Part shown: positions 57,401-64,000 of the stretch, one piece after another
How the letters are laid out: each line of letters begins with the position of its first letter
Numbering within the stretch: position 1 is the stretch's first letter
Assembly (NCBI RefSeq): GCF_039545035.1
Contig: NZ_BAABRO010000009.1
Location: forward strand, 62,001-126,000
DNA: 64,000 nucleotides
Origin: Novipirellula caenicola
GTDB lineage: Bacteria > Planctomycetota > Planctomycetia > Pirellulales > Pirellulaceae
Direction of reading: 5' to 3'
Notes under the pieces: generated by a model
What the model was told of the DNA's origin: nothing
Databases searched by the model: none
The model's input: only the letters and a program-made list of their open reading frames with translations
Made by a program: the position numbers and the translations under genes

Positions 57401-60400
57401 TCTTCAGTGGCAGCGATGGACGCTGGTTTACACCAATGACGGCGTCGATTGCACTGACGCAAACCCAATTGCAAGCGATGCTCGACGATGGGCACATTGA
57501 TTTGTCATTCACGCCGTCGACAAACGTAAACGATTTTGATGGTTACTACGGCACCTCGCGGGTCTCGTTTGATTTGCAGTTTACCGCTGACGCCAGCACC
57601 GCGACGTTCCACAAAGGAATTCTCGGCGATCTGAATCTGACACTCGACCGAGGCTGGAAGCAAGGCGATTCGCCCGATGTCGACAGTAAATTCCAAATCC
57701 GTATCGATGACGCGTTGATCGGCAAAGTCACCGGGATTGACGAAAGTCCGGTGGGGCTGCCCGTCGATCCAAGCTTCCCCGCGGAATTGGATACGCGAAC
57801 GACGTTTACCGCCAGTGCTGCGGACTTTACCGATGCAAGTTTCGGTCCCGAAGGGCTACGCGGCGCTACGATCGAAATCGTCGGCGGACCCGGTGCCGGC
57901 CAGCAGCGTTTGGTGCTGGGGGCATTGAATAGCACGACACTGATTCTGAACGGAGATTGGCGAACCGATCCCGTCGCCGGAGAAAGTTTGTATCGGATCG
58001 CTCGTTACGACGGGTTGGCGGTCGCCAGCGTCGGTGTGGAAATTCACGACAACGACGAAGCCAGCCTGATCGTCGATGAAACCAAGGGGATCAACTCGAG
58101 TGTCACCGGTTCCGTGGTTAAGGACTTTGACACGATTACCTCGGTGATCGAAGGAGGTGACGGTGATCACTTGGGCGAACGCGACGTGGTGCTTGTCAAA
58201 CTTTCACGTCAACCGACCGCGGCGGTGAACGTCACGCTGCAATACGATGGCACCCAATTGACGCTGCAGAAACTGGACGGCAGCCCCATTGCTGGAAACG
58301 TGTTGACGTTCGATTCCGCGAACTGGAACACCGCTCAACAAGTCGTCGTGGTCGGCTCGCATGATCTTCTGCGAGAAGGTTTTCATACCAATCTGATCCA
58401 ATTTGTAACGACTTCGGCCGACGTCGATGCGGTGCTCAATAGGACCGATGATTTTAAGATTGCCGATGGGGAGTCGGTTGAGTTTGTCGGGCTAAGCAAA
58501 CAGCCACTGTCGATCACTTCGGTGACCTACAATGGTCAAACTCTGAGCCAATACGATCCGCTAGTACCCTCGGGCACGGCAAGCAAGCCCGTGTGGCAAT
58601 CGATCAGCAACAAGATCGTGTTCCGCGCCGGGGGCGATATCACGACCGTGTTGGGCAGCGATCTGCACGTCAGCTACACGTACAACAATCCTGGGTACCA
58701 GGACGTGTTCACGCAACCGGTGCTGGTCCGCACCAGTGATGCGGACGCACCAACGGTGCTAGTGCGCGAAACCGATGGGTCAACCGATGTGGTCGAAGGA
58801 GCCGCTTCGTTCTTGACGATTGAATTCAGCGGGGCTTCGTTTGCCGACAATAGCCTTGTCGATCGAACCGTCACCGTATCCGGTGGCAGCGGTGCAGGAC
58901 AAACCGCCACGATCATTCGCAATACCGCCACCACGTTGACGCTGGACCGCACCTGGAGCGTGTCGCTGGACAACACCAGCACGCTGACGATCTCGAACGA
59001 TGTGGTCGCGGGTTTCTCAGTTCCTGGCACGGCAACCGGCACGATCGCCGTCGCTTACCAACGCGAAGCCCACCAGGTTTACCTGGTCGCAGGAACGAGC
59101 TATACGTTTGACCTCGAGGGTTCGGCGACAGGCAAAGGATCCAATCCCGATCCGTATCTGTGGCTGTTTGACAGCTCCAACCGCCGTGTCGCTCACAACG
59201 ATGACGGTGGCGTTGGATTGAATTCGCGTCTGGTGTTCACCCCCAGCACCTCCGGAATGTACGTATTGTCAGCAGGCGGTTACTCCAATCGCACAGGCAG
59301 CTACACGCTGAGCACCCAGTTCACGCACGACATTCCTGGCGACGCCACGACACCGGCACGCTTGTATGTTCCCGATTCCTCCGTCACTTGGATCGATTCG
59401 GGGGGCGATCAAGATTGGTATGCCGTCTCGATGTCGGTTGGCAACAGCTATTCCTTCGATATGCAAGGTTCCGCGACCGGTCATGGAACGCTCGCGAACC
59501 CGCTGCTGCGATTGATCGATAGCAACGGCAACGAAATCATCACCAACGATGATGTCGATGGCGCGACCAATCGCAACGCTCGGATCACCTACGTGCCTAC
59601 CATTTCCGGCACTTATTATGTGTCGGCCCAGGCCGCTGGCGGTTCGACCGGGACGTATCAATTAAGTACCACCACGACGCCCGCGGTCTTGTTGGTGACG
59701 TCCAGCACGATCGAATCGTTCGAAACGGACAGTTATGAATTGGTGCTGACTGCCGCTCCCGACGACGGCACCGGTTCGGGACGCGTCGAAGTCACCGTGA
59801 CTCCGGAAATCACGAAGACCACTCGCACCGGCGGTGTTCGGACCGATGCGAAACAGGTCACGATCTACAACTTGGACGGTCTGCCGACCGACCGAGTGCG
59901 TGTCGATCCGAGCAATCCCGACAATTTGATCATCAGCTTTGATGAATCGAACTGGGACACTCCGGTTCGCATCGGTGTGCGAGCGATCGACGATGCCAAG
60001 GTTGACGGTGGCGATACCAAGGTGTTCGCCGACGGACCTAACACGCTCAGCGAGATCCTTGGCCCAGTCGTCGTCGATGGCGCCGGTGGCGAAGGTTCGT
60101 TGGTCGGCATCGGACCTCCAGAAAAATTCCCTTACGAAACCAATGTCAAACAGAAAACCGGCGACGTCGAGTCAGTCGATGGCTTGGATGTGAACCTGCC
60201 TGTGCTGACGACGGAGCAATTGACGCAGTTGGGTCTGGCATCGGATCTCAGTAACGTCAGTGACCTGGTCGGTAAAACGATCGAAGTGGTCGCGACGTAT
60301 CCGACCACCGACTGGTTGAGCGTGTTCCCATCGGCGACCACGGGCAGCCCGAATGATCCGGTCGTGGGCCAGTTCCGCTTGATCACCGCAGCGACCGTAA

Positions 60401-63400
60401 GCGGCGGCAAAGTCACGCTGAGTTTGAACGAGCGTTTTGGCGTCGGCGGCAACACCGTAGGCACGATCACTCCCGGAGCGACGTCGGATGTCGAGGTAAC
60501 GCTGTCACGTGAACAGCAATTGAAGCTGGGGATCGGTAGTGCCGATGACCTGCTTGGTCGCTACTTGGAAGTCACCGATGCGGCTGGCGTGAAAACCGGC
60601 GAAGGTGAAATATTGAGTGCCGTCGACAATGGCAACGACGTGATCACGATCACGGTTGCAGCCGACTTTACCGCAATCGCTGCCGACATCGATGGATTCT
60701 TTATCCGCTCGGACGATTTGATCAAGAGCTACGCCATCACTTCGGAAAGTTTGAACTTCTTCGTTACCGAGTCCAACTCGGTCGACTACATGTTCATCCA
60801 CGACGAGGACAGCCCAGCGGACAGCACCGGTTATCTGACCGATTCCCGTTTGTGGGGACTGAACATGGGGCCGGATATCACCATCGGTGGCCGGATGCGT
60901 GCTGGCGGAATCAGCTACGGAAACTTGGAAGTGCTGCAGGTCGATTTGGGCAGCGGCAACAACGACTTCCACGTACTTGGCACTCACACTCGTCGTGATG
61001 ATCCGAACACGGCCGCCGACGAGACCTATCAAACATGGACGTTCCTCAATTCCGGCGACGATGTCTATTGGCCTGTGACCAATCGCAAGGGCGATTTGGT
61101 CAACGTCCAGCTGAACGAGCTGGATGATGCTGTAATCACCGGCGGAACCGTGACCAGCGGTGCGAACGCATCGGCAACCGAGTTCACAAAGCTGGTCGAT
61201 GCAACGTCACCGTTTGGCAACAACGACAGCATGATCGGGTTTAAAGTGACGATGACCAATGCCGCCGGCAGCGTGCAGCAACGAACGATCCTTGGCAACA
61301 CGGCCGACACGCTGTGGTTGGATGGAGTGTGGAGCGAAATTCCAGTCTCTGGCGATGCCTACACGATCACGAACCAGACCGATGGTGCCTTCGCAGTCAA
61401 CGCCCAAGACGGTGACGATACGATTGACGCCAGCGGATCGACTCTCGGTATCGTTGCGTTTGGTGGACTCGGCGATGACCGAATCATTGGCGGCGACGGC
61501 GAAGATATCCTGTTCGGTGACCAAGGACGTGTCGATTTCTTTGGCGACGATGATGGCAACGGAAATCACCCGATCGTCACGCGTTTGGGAACGACGCCTC
61601 AGCCGATTAGCGGCACGGTGACTGGCGATTTCGGTAACGACGCGAACCTGGTCGATGCGAACGCGGCATTCCCGATCGCCGATGGCTTTGATATTGGGTT
61701 GGTCGGTCTATACGTCGATATCAACAACGGTACCGGGTTCCTGCAAACGCCGCGATTGATCACCGGTGGCGATGCAACCTCGCTCAGTATCACGCCCGAC
61801 TTTACCGAAACGCTCGACGCCACCAGCGCCTATCGCATCTCGACATATCCCGAGAACCAAACCGATGGCGTGGTTCGGCAAGCCAATTTGATCCTGACGG
61901 TTAACGATGCCGCCGGTGGTAACGATGTGATCCGTGGCGGGCTCGGCGACGACCAAATCTTTGGCGGTGCCGGCGACGATGATTTGTCGGGCCAACAAGG
62001 CAACGATATCCTGCTTGGCGATACCGGCGTGATCGATCGGGCCGCCGTGGCTCCGGTCACAGGAACGGCCGTTGCAAGTTTGGTGCAATCGGTTCGCACC
62101 AAATCGCCATCGATCGGCGGCAGCGACATGATTTCGGGTGACGAGGACAACGATATCATCTTCGCTGGATTTGGGACCGATTACGTCAATTTTGATCGCG
62201 CCGCGACGCCGCTAACCGGCGAATCCGGAAACGATTTGATCGTGGGCGACAACGGCAATGCCGACTTTGATGTGTCCGCCGGTGTCTCGATCCTGGTGCA
62301 ACTCGAGACCAATGAACCGACGCACGGCAGCGACGATTTCATCACGGCGGGCGAAGGCGAAAAGATTATCTTTGGCGGTGCCGGCAATGATACCCTGCTG
62401 GCTGGCGGCGACACGCTGCCCGATATCGTGATCGGCGATGAAGGAATCGCCGTCTTTGATCCGACCAGCGGCATTCGTACGCATGTCGCCACCACCACGA
62501 CCAACATCGGTGGCGATGACACCATCACCGCTGGCAACGCCTTTAATATCTTGCTTGGCGGTAGCGGTTCGGATCATATCACCGGAGGCGATTTGCAAGA
62601 CGTGATCCTTGGGGATAACGGGCGAGTCGAATTCACCGCGTTTGATTCCGATCCGACGACGCTGGATCAAATCATTACCATTGATCCAACGCTCGGTGAT
62701 GTCGATACGATTCAGGGCGGTTCCGGCGATGACATCATCATCGGCGGTACCGCAGGCGATGAAATCCATGGTGGGGATGGCTATGACATCCTGTTTGGTG
62801 ATCATGCCGAAATCGATTACCGACGCCCCGTCGATCGCAATGTCGTCAGCCGCTTTATCACCGCAGCCGATGGTGGCGGAGACGACCAAATCGACGGCGA
62901 TGGTGGCGATGACTTTATCTTTGGCGGCCAAGCCAATGACACCATCAACGGTGGCACAGGCCAAGACGATATCGTCGGCGGACATAACGTGCCATTCGGT
63001 GCCGATGGCGATGATACGATCGACGGCGGTGACGAAGCCGACGTGATTTTGGGTGACAACGGGATCATCACGCGGACGCTGTTGAGTGTCGGGCTGGGCA
63101 CCTGGGAAACCTACCTCGCTCCGTTTGACTCGATTGTGATTCGCGAAGTCCAACCGTTTGATGATCGCGATTTTGTCCAAGGCAACGATACACTGCGAGG
63201 CAGTGGCGGGATGGACATCCTTCGCGGCCAACGCGGTGACGACGAAATTCATGGTGGTGACGATGATGACGAGATCATCGGCGGCCTCGGCAGCGACACG
63301 ATCTTTGGTGAGGGTGGACAAGACTTTATTCTTGCCGATGCAGGCCAGATCCTTCGTGATTTCAACGACGATGGCACTCCGCAATTGAACAGCGACGGCA

Positions 63401-64000
63401 CGTGGCACCGCGATTTGTTAACCGAAGAAATCGGCCGCATCACCGATATCATTCCGATCGACCCGACGGGGCTGGCGAATCCGCCATCCGACTTGGCTGC
63501 ACGTTTGCTCGCCGCCGACCGCGTCGTGCTGTCCGGCGTCAATCTGTCGAACGGGTGGAAAAACACCGACGACCTGACTGGCCAATGGCAAACCGTGGCA
63601 ATTCTGATCGACTTGGTCGATGCCGACGATGACATCGTCGACGGCGGCGACGGCAACGACATCGTGTTGGGCCAACGAGGCGACGATACGCTGCGTGGTG
63701 GCAACGACAACGACACGCTGATCGGCGATCACGGCATCAACACTGCCCCGATGGAAACCGATCTACCGCAAATGGTCGACTCGATCCGCTTGATCGGCGT
63801 GGATGCGACGGCAAACCAGTTGTCCGGAATCACGGTGGAATTGCCAGGATTCGGGCAAGTGATTGTGCCCGAGATGGTAGCCGAGCCAGGCGACTTGGTG
63901 GCCGAGCGTCCTCGTTGGGATCGTTTGACCAGTGTTAACAAAAAACTCGCTGAGATCGCGGGGCAAGATGATTTGAAGACCAGCGACGATTTGTTGCTCT
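45478..64000 (+). CDS. Giant repeat-rich extracellular protein, N-terminal 6174 residues (runs off the right edge)
   Basis: The frame stays open from ATG 45478 (or ATG 45457) to the window end. The N-terminus is Arg/Lys-rich and ends in SSFESLERRRLLASD, the LExRxLLAS motif common in large planctomycete surface proteins. Features by approximate residue: flagellin-IN-like motifs (DG..F.VDLDGT...L.D...RI) at 620-720, 845-940 and 1230-1340; DGF..G..I.I.G..N.G.YTI modules near 2060, 2170 and 2540; RTX nonapeptide cluster 1 at 3060-3275; GGLGND.F beta units at 3350-3620; a GxGxGQ-type module near 960, 1145, 3890, 4125, 4460, 5235 and 5390; two PPC domains at 4520-4735; RTX cluster 2 at 5310-6085. 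A calcium-stabilised adhesin or surface polymer is the likely role (inference). The secretion route is not visible. Confidence 0.88.
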   Translation, partial: MKLDSLLAQLRRRSRLAATRKSLRKKNSRNRLATRRSSFESLERRRLLASDVSLSGNQLVVTDNDNANDAFTVEISGGNYVISNNSPITASGISDSDSDPNKVTIAVGSITGVNVNAAGGNDVITLKNFAGKSATLSGGSGSDTFKFDDAWGTATIVDAGGGTVDFSDVSVPLGVTQSSGNVVVQASDSSEVSYAAASNFSGLPLVLDQTAAQTALTDGLDELADLGGELESFDKLVEKIELVGQSIGDYLPIGEILDQSLTQPIAAYFSSLGSDDPDLVGLLTALDSLSGSSYSGPGDLTFTVGATGVMSGDVMTLDLSVVATVTHSAVSLDLGETILGLDGALEELMTTSGVTANLTTGFQWDFSVGVDATATPFFFADFDNDISVTADMNVTNASFDLNAGLLGLGVGPHGPASASSTIVLDVDTTLNTQALMGMDGTNGGASDGVLRINELQNTNRVNVFALDTAATAQLDIDLYATATDVTGVTDGTPATIHFSDDLFTATTPTFSENLTSLGIQDFYNLNAKSVLQVMQQFGSYLDVLGSKTFENERLLLGTTAILGDLVDVDGLYEDEFLKRIELPPHTAATPLTDIVGVPESGETLSSLLGTSGDSAPEFTVTLRDGTAFDVDLDGTATLADVASRIQTASPGTAKFEVVTESDGALFLVDKTSGASDSDKFHVTAKQNGSSEDYAAAAKLGLTAVAVKKDVVGDETDESVIQLAPNPGANFATLQQMLSLPTGGGSAYTTVGPMSYDATTTTFRFTLDIAKTFADSTDTLNLPDFGSLSGLSTTSSIDLLNPTAALHLPFELALTNVGFDTPLSSSTPISQLNLGAGVALLEGVDDIRVHLADGTTFAVDFDPTLASVTLASLNAGAGVPTSGDASADLQFTLNDGTTFDVDLDAAVASTNAAPVTLGELVEAIGAAADVADAITGTVAAGAAANQLIDSSAPFGAVDSLVGRQVVVGEQTATITANTADTLTLSSDWNTPPTAGDNYEVSSRLTGFASLDAARGTLSLIDATTPVGAPALAVTGTSAASLGIDGAPEQRNFGGSTFTAIEHSLVTLGDLIGKIEAAATAAGLTLPSSSSFSAGWDFDVQIADAGIVLVDRTSTAASITGTAESGAAVDELLDTAAFTSFAADALVGHVVTITGGTGAGQSATIIANTADTLTLDSDWDTAIDATSTYTIANELIVASLNNSGARVSLGLASEAKDQASVSDSRLFDGNGGVVVRTNGTTAADLTITLSGGGTSFGVDLDGSVMPVTINDLADRIADAATSAGVTTAAFEVFTDSGTGTISLIDRGRAGAVSTFTVANAGGSFAATDLGLASGSEVNVDFSTPAGNELDPEFVIELKSPAKLLGGDPLHGDTAAAHLKVQSDSTPTLQFDLDVSASGASGSGHYGALAVDFSDLTIASATSKVAASLTLEPSTVGQLWGGLGNPFPWLVNDQVNFTNSLDLNMKLQPVPAITGVSSGLKTDFEVDISNLYNVRDNLEIVTPVIPAVDDVQSLLVAVEHLTLADMFDYLDSVGDYLVELQTQSKLADRLPGFSKSLGELFGFGKAFQDRVQELKALPEELQPKSLQSLNAQLSAPLEGASLVAGLSFDAANKHLMLDLQLDLDAISTTLPVSLDLTKLGIDLTAQGLQKVAAIVDTLSAAPMQVDADGVVEVSLGIDLSDPNAPSPFLAGAAGSGSGTEASFDIQGVNDDALTFTTLLGSLPAQVISGYVILDADGAGASTAPATYTVDLQTNTTLTSPSEARDAASAASTAIQVAGELDAQFELAFPEQVIPSDAPTTVPFITASVSNINAPAGGSSSLTTNLVGGAGNWPTFEDLTKNFSLSDTMDGFKLGFYDLFTKLDAALDTSLLGNELPLVGNQLAEAADFLLQMRDSVVDNLNLYGKSISIDSVRQGIFDAFGPGGFDWLQNDPASGDSVVNIDDVKMVTDSVTVEGRELVVGVEFQMDLVAPTETLESPVDLDLLLPGLGLEIDALADVMLGFHLPLSVGVSIADGVYIDVQRANDLEIVLDVALPQAAVSMTGDPQLTFTNPVTGAPKISRDSGNWILDGFRIGQIIEVRHSDANNGQYVIASIDPFGLELTLESTDANLAPTSSSLDRVVAEGPKSGISIEVYQVSLTGRPSLTFTDVTENFTPKLLEFANLPPQTFTIDLRDEITRSSGSWVDDGFRLGDSITITGTSNNNGVYTILAIDPSGRTITVDTVLQNETSSTGIVRKDELHGMTATMGVLPFRVWDQTPQQSEMSGTFVIDFLDPSVIGTPRLSLNDLIAAAPFPNIPQTGFSAAPLPTLLSISEKVGAEFTVNPISLDLETDLPTGAAFPPYRMQLDITNWDWDVTSSLLSETSTPSIAFNDVQFEVVGFVRDFLGPAITRMSVALEAVDPLLVFLQSEAMPIVSLLFGKTSYASAPGTFGGETQIGDFTGAATALRALADGGKPFERDAIGEFFSDLFENREFDDITLLPIMMLTGEEWIDIGSFVVDGSVARGQSGDLFDPSVNAERSFGSLKDKPLRMTGAIDVNFSATTITLTSAESATWIDAGFAVGQTIRITGDNNPGTYTIASVSDTVLTISGGTFATTGSFVGFRGSDIAVQNADGSRSGSILGQIAAIARDTSSSAHEAAQSLVATQLLPGRKKVEGIGGFTNKIINNDHFQQGSGLTYDAIALPIFEESFGLLLGETGFDGRSEADSHLMTYSTPELSLILYHLQPLTWESTIGTLVNKAVAKVVGKPLDSYKYAVPFISVSFEARADYTMAFDTTGLKRLGITGNADDIVDGFYFDDFEGVEPNPSAIGNLNVGAGSQSGAASGLGASGASTWMDEPQVRILGGVGLGVFVDPFLVIAGGALKDFIQARVGFELSLHLGQDQNFHDPNGDGRVRANEFDILTSFTQNYSAGTYSGDGDDAFDDGLRIEVRADVFASVKVGIFLTHSASDFPLLPIGFKLIDIRVNLITIGFTIPVNPADYSAIVLGNRGGDGVLTLVFHDGQDTALYIGASSAPDDSGRQNIVVSGRHFHQEFKDVVRITGVGGTGNDSVFVMPNVFLSVDLNGGDGNDILVGGSGNDKLVGGSGDDILDGAGGNDTLWGDDEAGVLTGADILFGGDGADTLRGGAGPDIIRGWRDDDDIDGGDGDDLIDGGTGNDTVQGGTGVDIILGGIGRDTLRGGAQRDRIEGGRDADTLYGEDGDDLLFGGFGNDTIDGGAGADALYGEQHNDLLQGGSENDTLDGGLASDRIQGGDGDDLIKSRDGNDILDGQSGDDTYQVLFVAGKANSLIKIVESGPAEDTDIFVAIGTLFDDHFLLRASVSGSNAFVAMLSDPDHAPTDPAYDPAVQRINYLGVERIVVNGGLGNDYFAADDTAAEITLNGEGGEDTFQIGQLFRSQRNEEDANVSVDDVFATIETTRGFLSNGISSPMTVNGGLGNDRFVVFHNKAVLSLNGDEGDDDFEVRAFALVGSREPERARTDITGGAGADLVQYAVNAPVHINGGDGFDTLTVIGTEFGDDFVITNAGVYGAGLTIDFTNIESLRVDGAEGNDRFFVQSTSVTFLTELFGGLGEDTFNMSGDTPPVVSNDLLGHSGIIANDVTFSNDLRYQDLKLFGVSTNVADNDEPFVSIRTSGGSSIISETASTDDASLLDYYEVVLTRAPLLGFDVLVKALAPLPSPDRRELGALAFRLTSPASGAEEKADGSAVTLRFTADNWMIPQRVEIRADGVTQQDTGLLFTRPELSESASFTYNDAALEGKQSAVVNHLVVSSAASVEGQPVAVVDQPTITIATNEPFYKFLGETIRVTLADGVTVQERRIDDARLVDGNMQLTVDRSWLAGSQLPDVASTYSIDLDGTTLSGNPLSAANATFSIIDPLDPTNPFLDSIDDLLGRQVTIVDGLGTGQSRFITGAEGNVTLTGSQTAIYSPNVATFALDLTPGDQRVDVTSGGILKITVQGDFDQTSEYLTVNVDGSEIQSFFSGSDGRWFTPMTASIALTQTQLQAMLDDGHIDLSFTPSTNVNDFDGYYGTSRVSFDLQFTADASTATFHKGILGDLNLTLDRGWKQGDSPDVDSKFQIRIDDALIGKVTGIDESPVGLPVDPSFPAELDTRTTFTASAADFTDASFGPEGLRGATIEIVGGPGAGQQRLVLGALNSTTLILNGDWRTDPVAGESLYRIARYDGLAVASVGVEIHDNDEASLIVDETKGINSSVTGSVVKDFDTITSVIEGGDGDHLGERDVVLVKLSRQPTAAVNVTLQYDGTQLTLQKLDGSPIAGNVLTFDSANWNTAQQVVVVGSHDLLREGFHTNLIQFVTTSADVDAVLNRTDDFKIADGESVEFVGLSKQPLSITSVTYNGQTLSQYDPLVPSGTASKPVWQSISNKIVFRAGGDITTVLGSDLHVSYTYNNPGYQDVFTQPVLVRTSDADAPTVLVRETDGSTDVVEGAASFLTIEFSGASFADNSLVDRTVTVSGGSGAGQTATIIRNTATTLTLDRTWSVSLDNTSTLTISNDVVAGFSVPGTATGTIAVAYQREAHQVYLVAGTSYTFDLEGSATGKGSNPDPYLWLFDSSNRRVAHNDDGGVGLNSRLVFTPSTSGMYVLSAGGYSNRTGSYTLSTQFTHDIPGDATTPARLYVPDSSVTWIDSGGDQDWYAVSMSVGNSYSFDMQGSATGHGTLANPLLRLIDSNGNEIITNDDVDGATNRNARITYVPTISGTYYVSAQAAGGSTGTYQLSTTTTPAVLLVTSSTIESFETDSYELVLTAAPDDGTGSGRVEVTVTPEITKTTRTGGVRTDAKQVTIYNLDGLPTDRVRVDPSNPDNLIISFDESNWDTPVRIGVRAIDDAKVDGGDTKVFADGPNTLSEILGPVVVDGAGGEGSLVGIGPPEKFPYETNVKQKTGDVESVDGLDVNLPVLTTEQLTQLGLASDLSNVSDLVGKTIEVVATYPTTDWLSVFPSATTGSPNDPVVGQFRLITAATVSGGKVTLSLNERFGVGGNTVGTITPGATSDVEVTLSREQQLKLGIGSADDLLGRYLEVTDAAGVKTGEGEILSAVDNGNDVITITVAADFTAIAADIDGFFIRSDDLIKSYAITSESLNFFVTESNSVDYMFIHDEDSPADSTGYLTDSRLWGLNMGPDITIGGRMRAGGISYGNLEVLQVDLGSGNNDFHVLGTHTRRDDPNTAADETYQTWTFLNSGDDVYWPVTNRKGDLVNVQLNELDDAVITGGTVTSGANASATEFTKLVDATSPFGNNDSMIGFKVTMTNAAGSVQQRTILGNTADTLWLDGVWSEIPVSGDAYTITNQTDGAFAVNAQDGDDTIDASGSTLGIVAFGGLGDDRIIGGDGEDILFGDQGRVDFFGDDDGNGNHPIVTRLGTTPQPISGTVTGDFGNDANLVDANAAFPIADGFDIGLVGLYVDINNGTGFLQTPRLITGGDATSLSITPDFTETLDATSAYRISTYPENQTDGVVRQANLILTVNDAAGGNDVIRGGLGDDQIFGGAGDDDLSGQQGNDILLGDTGVIDRAAVAPVTGTAVASLVQSVRTKSPSIGGSDMISGDEDNDIIFAGFGTDYVNFDRAATPLTGESGNDLIVGDNGNADFDVSAGVSILVQLETNEPTHGSDDFITAGEGEKIIFGGAGNDTLLAGGDTLPDIVIGDEGIAVFDPTSGIRTHVATTTTNIGGDDTITAGNAFNILLGGSGSDHITGGDLQDVILGDNGRVEFTAFDSDPTTLDQIITIDPTLGDVDTIQGGSGDDIIIGGTAGDEIHGGDGYDILFGDHAEIDYRRPVDRNVVSRFITAADGGGDDQIDGDGGDDFIFGGQANDTINGGTGQDDIVGGHNVPFGADGDDTIDGGDEADVILGDNGIITRTLLSVGLGTWETYLAPFDSIVIREVQPFDDRDFVQGNDTLRGSGGMDILRGQRGDDEIHGGDDDDEIIGGLGSDTIFGEGGQDFILADAGQILRDFNDDGTPQLNSDGTWHRDLLTEEIGRITDIIPIDPTGLANPPSDLAARLLAADRVVLSGVNLSNGWKNTDDLTGQWQTVAILIDLVDADDDIVDGGDGNDIVLGQRGDDTLRGGNDNDTLIGDHGINTAPMETDLPQMVDSIRLIGVDATANQLSGITVELPGFGQVIVPEMVAEPGDLVAERPRWDRLTSVNKKLAEIAGQDDLKTSDDLLL
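54661..55280 (+). repeat. RTX-type calcium-binding repeat cluster 1 within the giant gene
   Basis: More than twenty nine-residue units of the GGxGxDxLx type follow each other, for example GGDGNDILV, GGSGNDKLV, GGSGDDILD, GGDGDDLID and GGAGADALY. Such units form a parallel beta-roll that binds Ca2+ outside the cell. The cluster is unusually internal: about 2900 visible residues follow it, whereas RTX repeats usually stand near a C-terminus. Confidence 0.92.
61405..63725 (+). repeat. RTX-type calcium-binding repeat cluster 2 within the giant gene
   Basis: Short runs of GGxGxDxIx units (GGLGDDRII, GGDGEDILF, GGLGDDQIF, GGAGDDDLS, GGDGGDDFI-like, GGDGNDIVL) alternate with inserts of about 30-70 residues. 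Several inserts begin with GDNG or GDHG plus a short hydrophobic stretch, such as ILGDNGIITR and LIGDHGINTA. The interrupted layout differs from the tight cluster 1. Confidence 0.88.

Noticed and set aside
62212-63408. Minus-strand frame of 398 codons
   Set aside because: It is the complement of the RTX cluster; the repeat bias of the true frame keeps the opposite strand free of stops.
1-64000. CRISPR array, prophage, transposase, tRNA or rRNA
   Set aside because: No regularly spaced direct repeats with unique spacers, no transposase or phage motif, and no tRNA cloverleaf or rRNA signature was found on reading. Small structured RNAs could be missed without a covariance search.

Overview
The window looks like chromosome from a marine-type planctomycete of the Pirellulaceae (Rhodopirellula or a close relative). 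Four things point there. Two DUF1559 prepilin-like proteins carry the N-terminus typical of planctomycetes. A redoxin / cytochrome c / copper-monooxygenase fusion and a large FAD-dependent secreted oxidoreductase are present. A giant secreted protein opens with an LExRxLLAS-type motif. Shine-Dalgarno sequences are weak and TTG/GTG starts are common. No rRNA, tRNA, CRISPR array, transposase or phage gene was seen. All calls come from reading the sequence; no database search was possible.

Left part (1-13.7 kb). A HerA/VirB4-like ATPase is cut by the left edge (minus strand). Facing it are two tandem purine nucleoside phosphorylase paralogues whose base-recognition residues differ, then a glutamate-synthase-like pair (a GXGXG beta-helix protein and a divergent TIM-barrel-like protein). 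nadE converges on these. A plus-strand run follows: DUF2461 protein, membrane-bound YejM-like sulfatase-fold protein, secreted HExxH peptidase with a low-complexity tail, a 32-residue very basic peptide, and a FabZ-like dehydratase.

Middle part (13.8-36.3 kb). A long minus-strand run of metabolic genes encodes YbdK-type carboxylate-amine ligase, M20 amidohydrolase, YeaD-type mutarotase, secreted FAD oxidoreductase, TrpC, PurH, thioesterase, HisF and fructosamine kinase. purH and trpC overlap by one base. HisF releases AICAR, which PurH consumes. After this come the redoxin/cytochrome/monooxygenase fusion, a secreted heavy-metal-binding CxxC protein, a DUF1559-lipoprotein-PepSY operon, a second DUF1559-lipoprotein pair, a strong bidirectional terminator, and thrS.

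Right part (36.5-64 kb). A stand-alone LigD-type 3'-phosphoesterase, a 1348-residue secreted protein with a jelly-roll-like C-terminus, a PolB-type exonuclease-like protein and peptidase T precede a divergent pair: an Lpg1974-like outer-membrane barrel (minus) and one open frame running without a stop from 45478 past the right edge. That frame codes for at least 6174 residues of a repeat-rich extracellular protein. It holds two separate RTX-type calcium-binding clusters, two PPC domains, flagellin-IN-like motifs, and two further module families repeated through the chain.

Between genes lies a family of dispersed palindromic elements (4302, 5214, 17252, 25701 and one arm at 43772). They share a GTAGCGGAAGTCGTCAAG-type terminal arm, and two copies share a larger nested palindrome. 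The items most worth follow-up are the modular giant protein, the tandem phosphorylases, the palindrome family, the reduced glutamate-synthase-like pair and the small basic peptide.
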